Origin: Pseudomonas abietaniphila
GTDB taxonomy: Bacteria; Pseudomonadota; Gammaproteobacteria; Pseudomonadales; Pseudomonadaceae
Direction of reading: 5' to 3'
Length of the DNA stretch: 64,000 nt
Assembly: GCF_039697315.1 (NCBI RefSeq)
Contig: NZ_CP155619.1
Span: forward strand, 1,550,001 to 1,614,000
This document shows positions 27,853-36,038 of this stretch, one piece after another; the first letter of the stretch is position 1; the number at the start of each line of letters is the position of its first letter. The notes beneath the pieces were generated by a model, which worked only from the letters and a program-made list of their open reading frames with translations, was not told where the DNA came from and did no database searches. Position numbers and translations under genes: made by a program.

Positions 27853-28290
27853 CTACTCCCCGATGTCCTCATTCCACAGCTCGGGCTTGTCGGCAATGAA
27901 CTGCTTCATCAGGCCGATGCAGGTCGCGTTGTGCACCACGTCCACCTGCACACCCCGTGAGCGCAAAAGTTCTTCCTCGCCCATGAACGTCTCGTTTTCG
28001 CCGACGATGATCTTGCGAATGCCGTACAGCAGGATGGCACCGCTGCACATCGCGCAGGGTGAAAGCGTGGTGTACAGCGTGGCTTCGCGGTAGAGCTTCG
28101 CAGGCTGGCGGCCCGCGTTCTCGAAGGCGTCCATTTCACCGTGCTTGATCGCACTGCCTTCCTGAACCCGACGGTTATGTCCGCGGCCGATGATCTTGCC
28201 GTCGTGCACGATCACCGAACCGATGGGAATCCCGCCCTCGGCCAATCCCTTCTGCGCCTCTTCAATGGCGGCCTGCATGAATGGGTCCAT
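27853..28290 (-). CDS. Cytosine-deaminase-like nucleoside deaminase
   Basis: A 145-residue zinc enzyme of the CDA fold. Zinc/catalytic motif H50-G-E52 (IKHGEMDAFENAG) and PCAMC with C79/C82 are complete. The sequence HGE-x5-EN and the short length resemble yeast-type cytosine deaminase more than bacterial TadA (which has HAE). The likely reaction is cytosine or a related base/nucleoside to its keto form plus ammonia. AAGGAG lies five bases upstream of the chosen ATG. It is co-oriented with a small exported protein gene 60 bases upstream; the link is unclear. Confidence 0.85.
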   Translation of the reverse strand: MDPFMQAAIEEAQKGLAEGGIPIGSVIVHDGKIIGRGHNRRVQEGSAIKHGEMDAFENAGRQPAKLYREATLYTTLSPCAMCSGAILLYGIRKIIVGENETFMGEEELLRSRGVQVDVVHNATCIGLMKQFIADKPELWNEDIGE

Positions 28291-28350
28291 GGTCTCTCCT
28301 TCCCCGTTTGATTCACAAAATTCAGCCCCGAATCCACGGGGCATGCGGCG

Positions 28351-28869
28351 CTAAGGCTTGGCTTTTTTCAGCGCATTGTCCAGCGCCGTGGACACATAGA
28401 CCTTGAGCAGTTCGCTGGAACGGCCCTTCATGTCCATGCCGACATCACGTTGTTTGCTGCGGAATTTGTTGGCGATGTCCTGCGGGGGATCACCGACGTT
28501 GAGCGCAGTGAGTTCTTCAGGTGTGAAAGACGCTGCATAGGCCGCCGCCAGGTTGCGGTCCCACTCTTGCTGATACTGAGGCTGCAAATACTGCAGCTCG
28601 TCCTGAACGATTTCCTGGGCCTTGGTGCGCCCGACCGCCTCGACGATGGTGGTGAACGTCACGGTGCGCGACGCGACCTGATAGCCCAGCCAGCCCAGGC
28701 TCTCGCCCAGATGCCGGTCCTGCACGAACGCCAGCGCGCTCGGTGGAACCGGCGGAACGGGAGCGGCTTCGGCGGCCAGTACAAAACCGGGCGCTTCGAG
28801 CAGCAGGCCGAACAACAGCCCCGCTGCCACATTCAACATCATCAACGCAGTCGATCTGCTATATCCCAT
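28351..28869 (-). CDS. Exported DUF2059-like protein
   Basis: A 172-residue protein with an N-terminal signal peptide or anchor (MMLNVAAGLLFGLLLEAPGFVLAAEA, about residues 10-34), then a Pro/Val-rich hinge and a helical domain containing YAASFTPEELTALNVG, the pattern seen in DUF2059-type periplasmic proteins. Function is unknown. It lies upstream of the deaminase gene by 60 bases in the same direction. Periplasmic location is inferred. Confidence 0.65.
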   Translation of the reverse strand: MGYSRSTALMMLNVAAGLLFGLLLEAPGFVLAAEAAPVPPVPPSALAFVQDRHLGESLGWLGYQVASRTVTFTTIVEAVGRTKAQEIVQDELQYLQPQYQQEWDRNLAAAYAASFTPEELTALNVGDPPQDIANKFRSKQRDVGMDMKGRSSELLKVYVSTALDNALKKAKP

Positions 28870-28975
28870 GTCCTCTCCCCGGCGACTTTATCTGTGTGAT
28901 CAACTCATTGACTGCGGGTGACGCTAGCAGTTGAGCAACGGTTTGCCACTCGGCGAGGCGCACAACCCGCGGCGC

Positions 28976-29524
28976 TCAACCTTGCGCGGAAGACCGCGAT
29001 GACCATTGCTGCGCGTTCATGCGGTAGATCCTGACGCCCTGTCGGTGGTACTGACTGTGGATGTAACCGCTGAATCCCAGCTTCTGGATGACCTTGACCG
29101 ATGCGACGTTGGCGGGCTGGACAATGGCAATCAGCGAATCGATCCCCACGGTGTCGAAACCATGGGCCAGCGCTCCCCGTGCCGCTTCGGTGCCCAGTCC
29201 CTTGCCCCAGAACCCTGACGCCAGCCGGTAGCCGATTTCGATTTCATCGGCGTCGTCCACGCGTTCTGCATTGAGACCGCAGAATCCGGCCAAGGTTGAT
29301 GTCGACTTGTCCACCACGCCCCACGGCCCGAAACCGTGCTGGCGATAGGAAAGCCGACACCACTCGATGAACTCACGCGTCGCCTGTTCGGACAACACGC
29401 CGCGCACCGAGTGACGCATGACCTCCGCGTCACCCAGAATCTGCGCCAGGACCGATGTGTCATCAGGCGTAAGTTCGCGAAGGATCAGACGTTCGGTGTT
29501 AATGGAGGGGATGGGCGTGTTCAT
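28976..29524 (-). CDS. RimJ/RimL-type GNAT acetyltransferase
   Basis: A 182-residue protein from MNTPIPSINTERLILREL, the classic N-terminus of the Acetyltransf_3 (RimJ/RimL-like) branch. The acetyl-CoA segment is IGYRLASGFWGKGLGTEAAR, and VASVKVIQKLGFSGY follows. These enzymes acetylate protein N-termini, ribosomal proteins or small amines; the substrate here is unknown. A GTG five codons upstream is an alternative start. It stands alone before a large repeat array. Confidence 0.88.
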   Translation of the reverse strand: MNTPIPSINTERLILRELTPDDTSVLAQILGDAEVMRHSVRGVLSEQATREFIEWCRLSYRQHGFGPWGVVDKSTSTLAGFCGLNAERVDDADEIEIGYRLASGFWGKGLGTEAARGALAHGFDTVGIDSLIAIVQPANVASVKVIQKLGFSGYIHSQYHRQGVRIYRMNAQQWSSRSSAQG

Positions 29525-29629
29525 GATGGCGGGTCTCACGGTTGATCGAATGACCAGCCATGAGCATGGCGCAAGCCAAGGCGAGTCGCCAGTTTAAAGG
29601 TTCACTCTGGTCCTGCCCCCTCACACTGA

Positions 29630-30395
29630 ACCTGTGGGAGCTGCCGGAGGTTACGACGGTGGCGAATGCGGTGGGACAGGTACATCGTCGCTGACCGACA
29701 TACCTCATTCGCTGCCCTCGTAACCTCGGACGTCTCCTACACGTATGGCGTCGCACATACCCTGTGGGAGCTGCCGGAGGTTACGACGGTGGCGAATGCG
29801 GTGGGACAGGTACATCGTCGCTGGACCGACATACCTCATTCGCTGCCCTCGTAACCTCGGACGTCTCCTACACGTATGGCCTCGCACGTACCCTGTGATG
29901 GCGTCGCACATACCCTGTGGGAGCTGCCGGGGGTTACGACGGTGGCGAATGCGGTGGGACAGGTACATCGTCGCTGACCGACATACCTCATTCGCTGCCC
30001 TCGTAACCTCGGACGTCTCCTACACGTATGGCGTCGCACGTACCCTGTGATGGCGTCGCACATACCCTGTGGGAGCTGCCGGAGGTTACGACGGTGGCGA
30101 ATGCGGTGGGACAGGTACATCGTCGCTGACCGACACACCTCATTCGCTGCCCTCGTAACCTCGGACGTCTCCTACACGTATGGCGTCGCACATACCCTGT
30201 GGGAGCTGCCGGAGGTTACGACAGTGGCGAATGCGGTGGGACAGGTACATCGTCGCTGGACCGACATACCTCATTCGCTGCCCTCGTAACCTCGGACGTC
30301 TCCTACACGTATGGCGTCGCACGTACCCTGTGATGGCGTCGCGCATACCCTGTGGGAGCTGCCGGAGGTTACGACGGTGGCGAGTGCTTTGTGCC
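29630..30395. repeat. Tandem array of six REPIN-like units, 130 or 153 bp each
   Basis: The marker CTGCCGGAGG (or its GGGG variant) recurs at 29641, 29771, 29924, 30076, 30206 and 30359, giving steps of 130, 153, 152, 130 and 153. The long units contain a 22-bp extra piece that duplicates part of CGCACRTACCCTGTGATGG. Every unit has two inverted halves, GGAGGTTACGACGGTGGCGA and CTGCCCTCGTAACCTCGGAC, sharing the core of the 13.4-kb array. The 943-base gap between the GNAT and ProX-like genes holds nothing else that I can support. Confidence 0.9.
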
Positions 30396-30467
30396 TGACA
30401 CAGCGCTTTCGCAAACTGCGTAACCTCCCACCGGCCTCACAAAAGCCGAGGGCGGACTGAAAACCGA

Positions 30468-31481
30468 TTACAGCCCAGCCGTCACCTTCTTGGCCACCTC
30501 GGCCGGGACCCAAGCGGTCCAGATTTCCGGGTGATCTTTCAAGAAGCTCTTCGCCACGGCAGAGGGTTCCAGGCGCTTCTCGCTCATTTCACCCAGGGTC
30601 TTGTTCAACTGATCGATCGGCAGGTCCACTCTCTGGAAGAAGCTCACCAGATCCGGGTACTGCTTGTGAAACGGTTCCGACACACCGATCGCCAGATGCG
30701 CAGCCAGTGAGCTGGAGCCGATCGGGTTGGGGTTGCTGGCGTCAGCCAATGTTTTCCAGGCCGCTTCGTTGAACGGCGGCTCTTCCAGCTTGATCAGTTT
30801 GAAGCGACCGAGCAGCGGAGTCGGCGACCAATAGTAGAACAACACCGGCTTGCCACGGCGGATGGACGAAGCGATCTCGGCGTCCAGTGCCGCGCCCGAG
30901 CCTGTACGGAAGTTCACGTAACTGTCGTTGAGCTTGTAGGCCTTGAGTTTCTGCGTGTTGACGATTTCCGAAGTCCAGCCGCTCGGGCTGTTCAGGAAAC
31001 GGCCTTTGTCCGGCGATTCAGGGTCCTTGAACACGTCCTTGTATTTGGGCAGGTCGGACACCGATTTCAGGTCCGGCGCCAACGGCTTGATGCCTTTCTC
31101 CGGGTCGCCCTTGACCACGAATTCCGGCACCCACCAACCCTCGGTCGCGCCTTTGACGATGTCCCCAAGGCCATAGACCTTGCCTTCTGCTTCGGCCTTG
31201 ACCCACGCCGGGCTGCGTCCGGCCCACTCTTCACCGATGACCTGAATGTCATTCTTGGCCAGCGCGGCTTCAAGGCTCACGGTGCTGCCGGGCAGTTTGT
31301 CGGTCGGGTAACCGTAGCCCTTCTCGACGATGGTGCGCAGGATTTCGGTGATCAGGCTGCCGCTTTCCCACGTGATGTCGCCAAAGAGGATCGGCGCGGT
31401 TTTTTCCGCACTGTGGGCTGAACCGGACAGCACGGACAATGCCAGCAGCGAAGCGCCGAGCAGGTGTTTGATCGAGGTCAT
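30468..31481 (-). CDS. Glycine-betaine/choline-type ABC substrate-binding protein (ProX/OpuAC-like)
   Basis: A 337-residue periplasmic protein: signal peptide to SGSAHS-AEKT, then an OpuAC domain (ILFGDITWESGSLITEILRT; VIGEEWAGRSP; the aromatic-rich KGATEGWWVPEFVV and FYYWSPTPLL segments that build a quaternary-amine box). It likely captures betaine, choline or another quaternary amine for an ABC importer. No permease or ATPase gene is adjacent, so it is an orphan binding protein that would have to share a transporter encoded elsewhere, as several Pseudomonas CbcX/CaiX-type proteins do. Confidence 0.87.
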   Translation of the reverse strand: MTSIKHLLGASLLALSVLSGSAHSAEKTAPILFGDITWESGSLITEILRTIVEKGYGYPTDKLPGSTVSLEAALAKNDIQVIGEEWAGRSPAWVKAEAEGKVYGLGDIVKGATEGWWVPEFVVKGDPEKGIKPLAPDLKSVSDLPKYKDVFKDPESPDKGRFLNSPSGWTSEIVNTQKLKAYKLNDSYVNFRTGSGAALDAEIASSIRRGKPVLFYYWSPTPLLGRFKLIKLEEPPFNEAAWKTLADASNPNPIGSSSLAAHLAIGVSEPFHKQYPDLVSFFQRVDLPIDQLNKTLGEMSEKRLEPSAVAKSFLKDHPEIWTAWVPAEVAKKVTAGL

Positions 31482-31541
31482 TGTGGTCTCTCGTGGCTCA
31501 AGAATAGAAAAGGCTCAGTTGGGTTTAGCACAGCACACGCT

Positions 31542-32051
31542 TCATTCCAGACAAGCGCGCAGGCAACAGGTTTCAGCTTTATCGATGTAGTCACTGACCG
31601 AGCGCGCTGAAATGCCCAGGCGCTGCGAAATCTCAGGGTAGGTCATGCCGCTGCCGCGGGAGAGCACGAAGCTCGTCTTGACCTTGGCGGGCAGGCGATT
31701 GAGTCGGCGGTCCAGACGATCAAGAAGTTGCAGCGCGGCCGTCAGGCTTTCAGGCGACGGGGCGTGATCACCTTCCTCCCGCGTCAGCGTATCGACGTAA
31801 TGTCGCTCCAGATCACGCCGGCGCCAGCGTTCGTAAATCAGCCGCTTGGCGATGGTAGTGAGCAAAGCACGAGGCTGCCGAATGGGAACGACATTGGGTG
31901 AAGCCAGCAGCTGAAGGAAGGTTTCGGACGCGATGTCTTCGACGCACTCTCGCGAATCCAGGTGACGGCGCAAGCGGTCGCATAGCCAGACGTAATGAAG
32001 CTGAAAAAGCTCGCTGAGGTATTGGCGATGGGAGACGTCGGCACCGGACAT
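31542..32051 (-). CDS. FecI-like ECF sigma factor without a neighbouring FecR
   Basis: A 169-residue sigma-70 family protein with only regions 2 and 4. Region 2 has YVWLCDRLRRHLDSRECVEDIASETFLQLL and PRALLTTIAKRLIYERWRRRDLE; region 4 has SGMTYPEISQRLGISARSVS. The sequence resembles iron-starvation (FecI/PvdS-type) sigma factors. AAGGGAAG precedes the ATG. These normally sit beside an anti-sigma FecR and a TonB receptor; neither is adjacent here. The next gene downstream is the ProX-like protein, 60 bases away, which is not a known target class. Confidence 0.85.
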   Translation of the reverse strand: MSGADVSHRQYLSELFQLHYVWLCDRLRRHLDSRECVEDIASETFLQLLASPNVVPIRQPRALLTTIAKRLIYERWRRRDLERHYVDTLTREEGDHAPSPESLTAALQLLDRLDRRLNRLPAKVKTSFVLSRGSGMTYPEISQRLGISARSVSDYIDKAETCCLRACLE

Positions 32052-32149
32052 GAGGGCTTCCCTTGGCGTGGATTATTGTTCTGTCCGGCAGTCCGGTGGC
32101 GCCATGCTAACAAGGGCTTTTATGCATTAATAATATTTAAAAGCGATTC

Positions 32150-32926
32150 CTATAGATCGAAATTGAATACATGAGCTTCGCGCTCGTACTGCAGCAGCAC
32201 CTCGTAATCCGCCTCGCTTGCAGGTTTTACCTCATCAATCGCCAGTACTTGGGCAACGTCTGGCAGGTCTTTCAGGGCCTGATTCAGTGCCTGGCGGATC
32301 GCCGCGCCATCGGCCCCGATCCGCGTGATGTAAGGCAGGCACGGACCCGGTGCGGTACGGCCGATGACCTTGATACCTGCCACCTCATCGCTGGCATCGC
32401 GCGCCAGATAATCGTAGGTGACACTGTCGATCGCTGCGAGGTCGCCTCTTCCCGCCTTGATCTCGGCCAGGCTGTTGCGGTGTCCGCCGGTCAACGACAC
32501 CTGGGCGAAGAACCGCCCGTCCTGTTGAAGTGGCGCCAAGGCGTGACGGAACAGGTTCATGCCGGAGTTTGAATCGCGGGAATTGAGCAGGCCGTGACTG
32601 CCGCGAAAGTCTTCAAGCTGCTGACGAGGGTCGTCGGAACGCGCCACCAGCAAGCTGCAATGGTTGCCGCCAGCGCTGTTGGGCAATCGATAGACCGGCC
32701 GACCGATCACCTGCACCTGTCCGCGCAAGGCGGTCATTAGCGGGTAACCGCACGTTTGCGTAATCAGCAATGACGGAGACAGCCACAGTTGCTTGAGGTC
32801 GAGTCCTTGCGCCTTCACACGCTCCGCCGACAGCAACGCCAGGACACGCGTCAGCCACGCCTCTTGGGCGGACTCTACCCGTGGCGGCGCGACGTACATC
32901 CGTAATTCGGCGAAACCCTGAGACAT
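32150..32926 (-). CDS. PhnD-like substrate-binding-fold protein without signal peptide
   Basis: A 258-residue protein of the PhnD/SsuA/transferrin-like periplasmic-binding fold: WLSPSLLITQTCGYPLMTALRG, LEDFRGSHGLLNSRDSNSGM, and AEIKAGRGDLAAIDSVTYDYL are typical. It begins directly with MSQGFAELRMYVAPP, so no signal peptide or lipobox is seen and it is probably cytoplasmic unless the start is wrong. It follows the desaturase gene by 15 bases, so the two form an operon. It may sense or carry a phosphonate-, phosphate- or lipid-related ligand; that is speculation from the fold. Confidence 0.75.
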   Translation of the reverse strand: MSQGFAELRMYVAPPRVESAQEAWLTRVLALLSAERVKAQGLDLKQLWLSPSLLITQTCGYPLMTALRGQVQVIGRPVYRLPNSAGGNHCSLLVARSDDPRQQLEDFRGSHGLLNSRDSNSGMNLFRHALAPLQQDGRFFAQVSLTGGHRNSLAEIKAGRGDLAAIDSVTYDYLARDASDEVAGIKVIGRTAPGPCLPYITRIGADGAAIRQALNQALKDLPDVAQVLAIDEVKPASEADYEVLLQYEREAHVFNFDL

Positions 32927-32941
32927 GTTCGAGCACCGGCA

Positions 32942-33883
32942 CTAGGCATGAGGATGTTGAGGACTGTCGATCGGACAAAAGCTGTAACGCCGAAACAGTT
33001 CAGCATACCCAGGCACCAGAAAACCACCGCTGCGTGCCAGCCATTGTTCACGCCGTGCGCGATAAACGGCCGGGATGTGATACCAGGCCAATCCCGGCAG
33101 ATCGTGGTGCACCAGATGCAAATTCAGATTGAGAAACAGCCAGCGCCACGGCCACGACGCCTCGTTGATCACCGTGCGTTGCTCCGGATGTGCGCTGGGG
33201 CGATGCTCGTAGTACGAACGCACCATCGAGATCGCGAGCGCAGGCACCGTAATCAGCAAGAGGTAATGCAGGCTCGACAACACGCTGCAGCGTTCGATGA
33301 AGGCAAACATCAGGATCAGGAAAAACCCGTGGGTGGACCACATCATCCAGGCCTGACGGTCGCCATTAAAAAGCCGTCGAGACTCTCCGCTGATCAGGCT
33401 GCCGAGCGCCAACGGCACGCCGAACACCAGACGCCCCGGCGGGGTCTTGTCGAGCCAGCGCAGCACGCGCATCACAGGCCCCGTCCGCTGCCATTTCAAT
33501 TGGCTGAGGTAGCGGCTTTCCGGATCGAGGCCGGGCACGGTCAGGTCTTCATCCCGGTGATGTTGCATGTGCGTGTCGCGGTACAGCGTGTAGGGATACC
33601 AGACCGCGAAGGGTGCGTAGCCCAGCAGCTTGTTCAACCACAAGTGGCGAGTGGGATGCCCATGAAGCAGCTCGTGTTGCAGCGACATCCACAACACCGT
33701 CAGCGGAATCATCAACGCCGTGGTGGGCCAGACGCCGAGCCGAGGGCTCAGCAGCAACAGCGTTGGCCAGGCCATGTACACCCCGATCAGCAACGTCCAC
33801 GTCGGCCATTCCGTGCGGCCGGTAAACCGTGCGCGCAGACGGACGATGTCTTCGCGCTGTGCGTCGTCGAGGTAGTGAGGCAT
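32942..33883 (-). CDS. Membrane fatty-acid desaturase
   Basis: A 313-residue integral membrane protein from MPHYLDDAQRED, preceded by AGGAA. Three histidine boxes of the membrane di-iron family are present: H70-ELL-H74-G-H76, H105-MQ-HH (108-109), and HLVHHDLPG nearer the C-terminus. Four to six hydrophobic segments surround them. Such enzymes introduce double bonds (or hydroxylate) fatty acyl chains or related lipids using O2. The first gene of a two-gene operon with the PhnD-like protein. Exact substrate and position are unknown. Confidence 0.88.
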   Translation of the reverse strand: MPHYLDDAQREDIVRLRARFTGRTEWPTWTLLIGVYMAWPTLLLLSPRLGVWPTTALMIPLTVLWMSLQHELLHGHPTRHLWLNKLLGYAPFAVWYPYTLYRDTHMQHHRDEDLTVPGLDPESRYLSQLKWQRTGPVMRVLRWLDKTPPGRLVFGVPLALGSLISGESRRLFNGDRQAWMMWSTHGFFLILMFAFIERCSVLSSLHYLLLITVPALAISMVRSYYEHRPSAHPEQRTVINEASWPWRWLFLNLNLHLVHHDLPGLAWYHIPAVYRARREQWLARSGGFLVPGYAELFRRYSFCPIDSPQHPHA

Positions 33884-34002
33884 TGCGGGTTCCTGCGTGC
33901 TGGCTGATACCCCTCTGTGCAACGACGCAGGAAAATCTTGTAGATCGATTGGTTATGACGGTAGAACGTAAGTCCGAATGCCCAGCCCGAACCCGGTCCG
34001 TC

Positions 34003-34404
34003 ATGCAGTGTTACCCCGTCCCCGATCTTCAACGTCCGTTGGTGGACAAGTTCTACCGCGCGCACCGCTCGTCCATGCGTGGCAAGGGCGAGGCAACGCT
34101 GTGGGTCGCGAAGGACGACGAAATCGTGGGCGCGCTGAACCTGACGCCCTTGGCCGGTGGACACTGGTTGACGGGCGTGTTCGTGGCGCCGTCCCGGCGC
34201 AGAGAAGGCGTCGCCGGGCGCTTGATCGAGGCGGCACTTGGCGAGGTGGAAGGTCCGGTCTGGTTATTCTGTGACCCTGAGCTGACCGGGTTTTACCAGC
34301 GCCTCGGGTTTGTCGCCACCGAGCAACTGCCGAACGAACTGGCGGCTCGACTGACGCGCTATCGGCAGACCAAAACGTTGATCGCGTTGGTCCATCAGCG
34401 CTGA
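34003..34404 (+). CDS. Small GNAT acetyltransferase
   Basis: A 133-residue protein from MQCYPVPDLQRPLVDKFY. The acetyl-CoA motif is LTGVFVAPSRRREGVAGRLIEAAL, with FCDPELTGFYQRLGFVAT after it. It is the minimal length of the fold. The start is uncertain: an ATG at 33955 would add 16 residues, and neither has a strong ribosome-binding site. It is divergent from the desaturase operon. Substrate unknown. Confidence 0.8.
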   Translation: MQCYPVPDLQRPLVDKFYRAHRSSMRGKGEATLWVAKDDEIVGALNLTPLAGGHWLTGVFVAPSRRREGVAGRLIEAALGEVEGPVWLFCDPELTGFYQRLGFVATEQLPNELAARLTRYRQTKTLIALVHQR

Positions 34405-34511
34405 TTCGGCTTAGATCCGTTTGCGCACTCGACCAAACCAAATGTGTGATCCGCGCCAGAATACCGCGTGCTAGCCTCGCCCATCACCTTTTGCCATTGA
34501 ACGGGATGCAC

Positions 34512-35342
34512 ATGAAACCGACGCTTTTGGCTTGCTCGCTGGTTGCCGTGTTCGGATCGACACTGGCCGCTGCCGCCCCCCCCGCTGCCTCCTCCAATAT
34601 CAGTCACGAACAGTTCGCCACGGTGCTCAAGGGTGAATGGCGCGTGCCGCAGAATGTCGCGCGCGATCAGTACCGTCATCCGGAACAGACCCTGCAATTC
34701 TTTGGCTTGCGCGACGACCAGACCGTCATCGAAATCACCCCCGGCAATGGCTGGTACAGCGAACTGCTGGCACCCTTGCTCAAGGACAACGGCCATTACG
34801 TCGCCGCGATTGTTGACCCTTCCGTCAGTGACTATGCGAAGAAATCTGCCGACAACCTCAAGCAGAAATACGCGGCCGACCCCGCTCATTACGGCAAGAT
34901 CGAGGTGGTGGCGTACGCGCCCAAGGCGCCCGTGTTCGGCAAGCCGGAATCCGCAGACACTGTGCTGACCTTTCGCAACGTGCACAACTGGGTGGACGCC
35001 GGCAACGAGGCCGCGACCTTCAAGGCGTTTTATGACGTGCTGAAGCCGGGCGGCACACTGGGTGTGGTCGATCACCGGGCCAAGCCGGGCACGACCGCCA
35101 AGGACAACGAAAAGAACGGCTACCTGCCTACCGATTACGTGGTGAAACTCGCCCAGGCAGCGGGCTTCACACTGGCGGGCGAAAGCGAGGTTAACGCCAA
35201 CCCCAAAGACACCAAGGATTACCCCGACGGGGTCTGGACCTTGCCGCCGGCATTGGTCAAGGGCGAGCAGGACAAGGCCAAGTACCTGGCGATCGGCGAG
35301 TCGGACCGGATGACCCTGCGGTTCATCAAGCCCGCGAAGTAG
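34512..35342 (+). CDS. Exported class I methyltransferase-like protein
   Basis: A 276-residue protein from MKPTLLACSLVAVFGSTLAA with a clear signal peptide (cleavage near AAA-APP). The mature part is a Rossmann SAM-methyltransferase fold: TVIEITPGNGWYSELLAPLL (motif I), TVLTFRNVHNWV (post-motif) and DVLKPGGTLGVVDHR. The family is widely annotated as class I SAM-dependent methyltransferase, but SAM is not normally found in the periplasm, so an actual reaction is uncertain. GGGATG precedes the start. It is monocistronic. Confidence 0.8.
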   Translation: MKPTLLACSLVAVFGSTLAAAAPPAASSNISHEQFATVLKGEWRVPQNVARDQYRHPEQTLQFFGLRDDQTVIEITPGNGWYSELLAPLLKDNGHYVAAIVDPSVSDYAKKSADNLKQKYAADPAHYGKIEVVAYAPKAPVFGKPESADTVLTFRNVHNWVDAGNEAATFKAFYDVLKPGGTLGVVDHRAKPGTTAKDNEKNGYLPTDYVVKLAQAAGFTLAGESEVNANPKDTKDYPDGVWTLPPALVKGEQDKAKYLAIGESDRMTLRFIKPAK

Positions 35343-35438
35343 CGGCGCTGATTGGGAGCAGTGTCAGACTCAGCGCACGTGCTGAATTAGCTGCCCACCC
35401 CATCGCGAGTCACCACGCCCCAGACACAAGCGCCCTGC

Positions 35439-35978
35439 TCAGTCGTCGGCATTCGGGTCCATGTCGGGGAACAGCACTTCGGTGAAACCGAAGCGGCTGA
35501 AATCGGTAATGCGTGACGGGTACAGACGGCCGATCAAGTGATCGCATTCGTGTTGAACCACACGCGCATGGAAACCCCGGGCGATGCGCTGAATGGCCTT
35601 GCCGTCCGGGTCAAACCCTTCGTAGCGAATGTGCTCGTAACGCTCCACCACGCCGCGCAGGCCAGGGACCGACAGACAACCTTCCCAGCCCTCTTCGAGG
35701 GTCGGTTCAAGCGGCGTGATCAGTGGGTTAAGAAGGATCGTCTGAGGCACGGGCTCCGCCTCTGGATAACGCTCACTGCGCTCGAAACCGAAAATCACCA
35801 GTTGCAGGTCGACGCCGATCTGCGGCGCTGCCAACCCGACGCCGCCGACACTGCGCATGGTTTCGAACATGTCGTCGATCAGGGTTTTCAGCTCATCGGA
35901 GCCGAACATCGATTTCGGCACCGGCGGCGCGACGCGCAGCAGGCGCTCGTCACCCATCTTGAGAATTTCACGGATCAT
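35439..35978 (-). CDS. def: Peptide deformylase
   Basis: A 179-residue metalloenzyme that removes the formyl group from new protein N-termini. All three motifs are complete: [10 protein letters not shown] (46-55), EGCLSVPG with metal ligand C101, and QHECDH with ligands H143 and H147 and catalytic E144. It is not next to fmt, so it is the second, stand-alone deformylase that Pseudomonas genomes usually carry in addition to the fmt-linked one. It is monocistronic and convergent with the methyltransferase-like gene. Confidence 0.93.
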   Translation of the reverse strand: MIREILKMGDERLLRVAPPVPKSMFGSDELKTLIDDMFETMRSVGGVGLAAPQIGVDLQLVIFGFERSERYPEAEPVPQTILLNPLITPLEPTLEEGWEGCLSVPGLRGVVERYEHIRYEGFDPDGKAIQRIARGFHARVVQHECDHLIGRLYPSRITDFSRFGFTEVLFPDMDPNADD

Positions 35979-36038
35979 GGAAGGACCTTTTGAAAGGGCG
36001 GATGCGCCGGACAGACGCGCATCCTGCCACAGTATCGA

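Noticed and set aside
29666..30398. Repeated short frames (VGQVHRRWTDIPHSLPS type) and a CRISPR-like look
   Set aside because: There are no unique spacers: the whole 130-153-bp unit repeats, and its halves are inverted copies, so this is a REP-type array and neither protein nor CRISPR.
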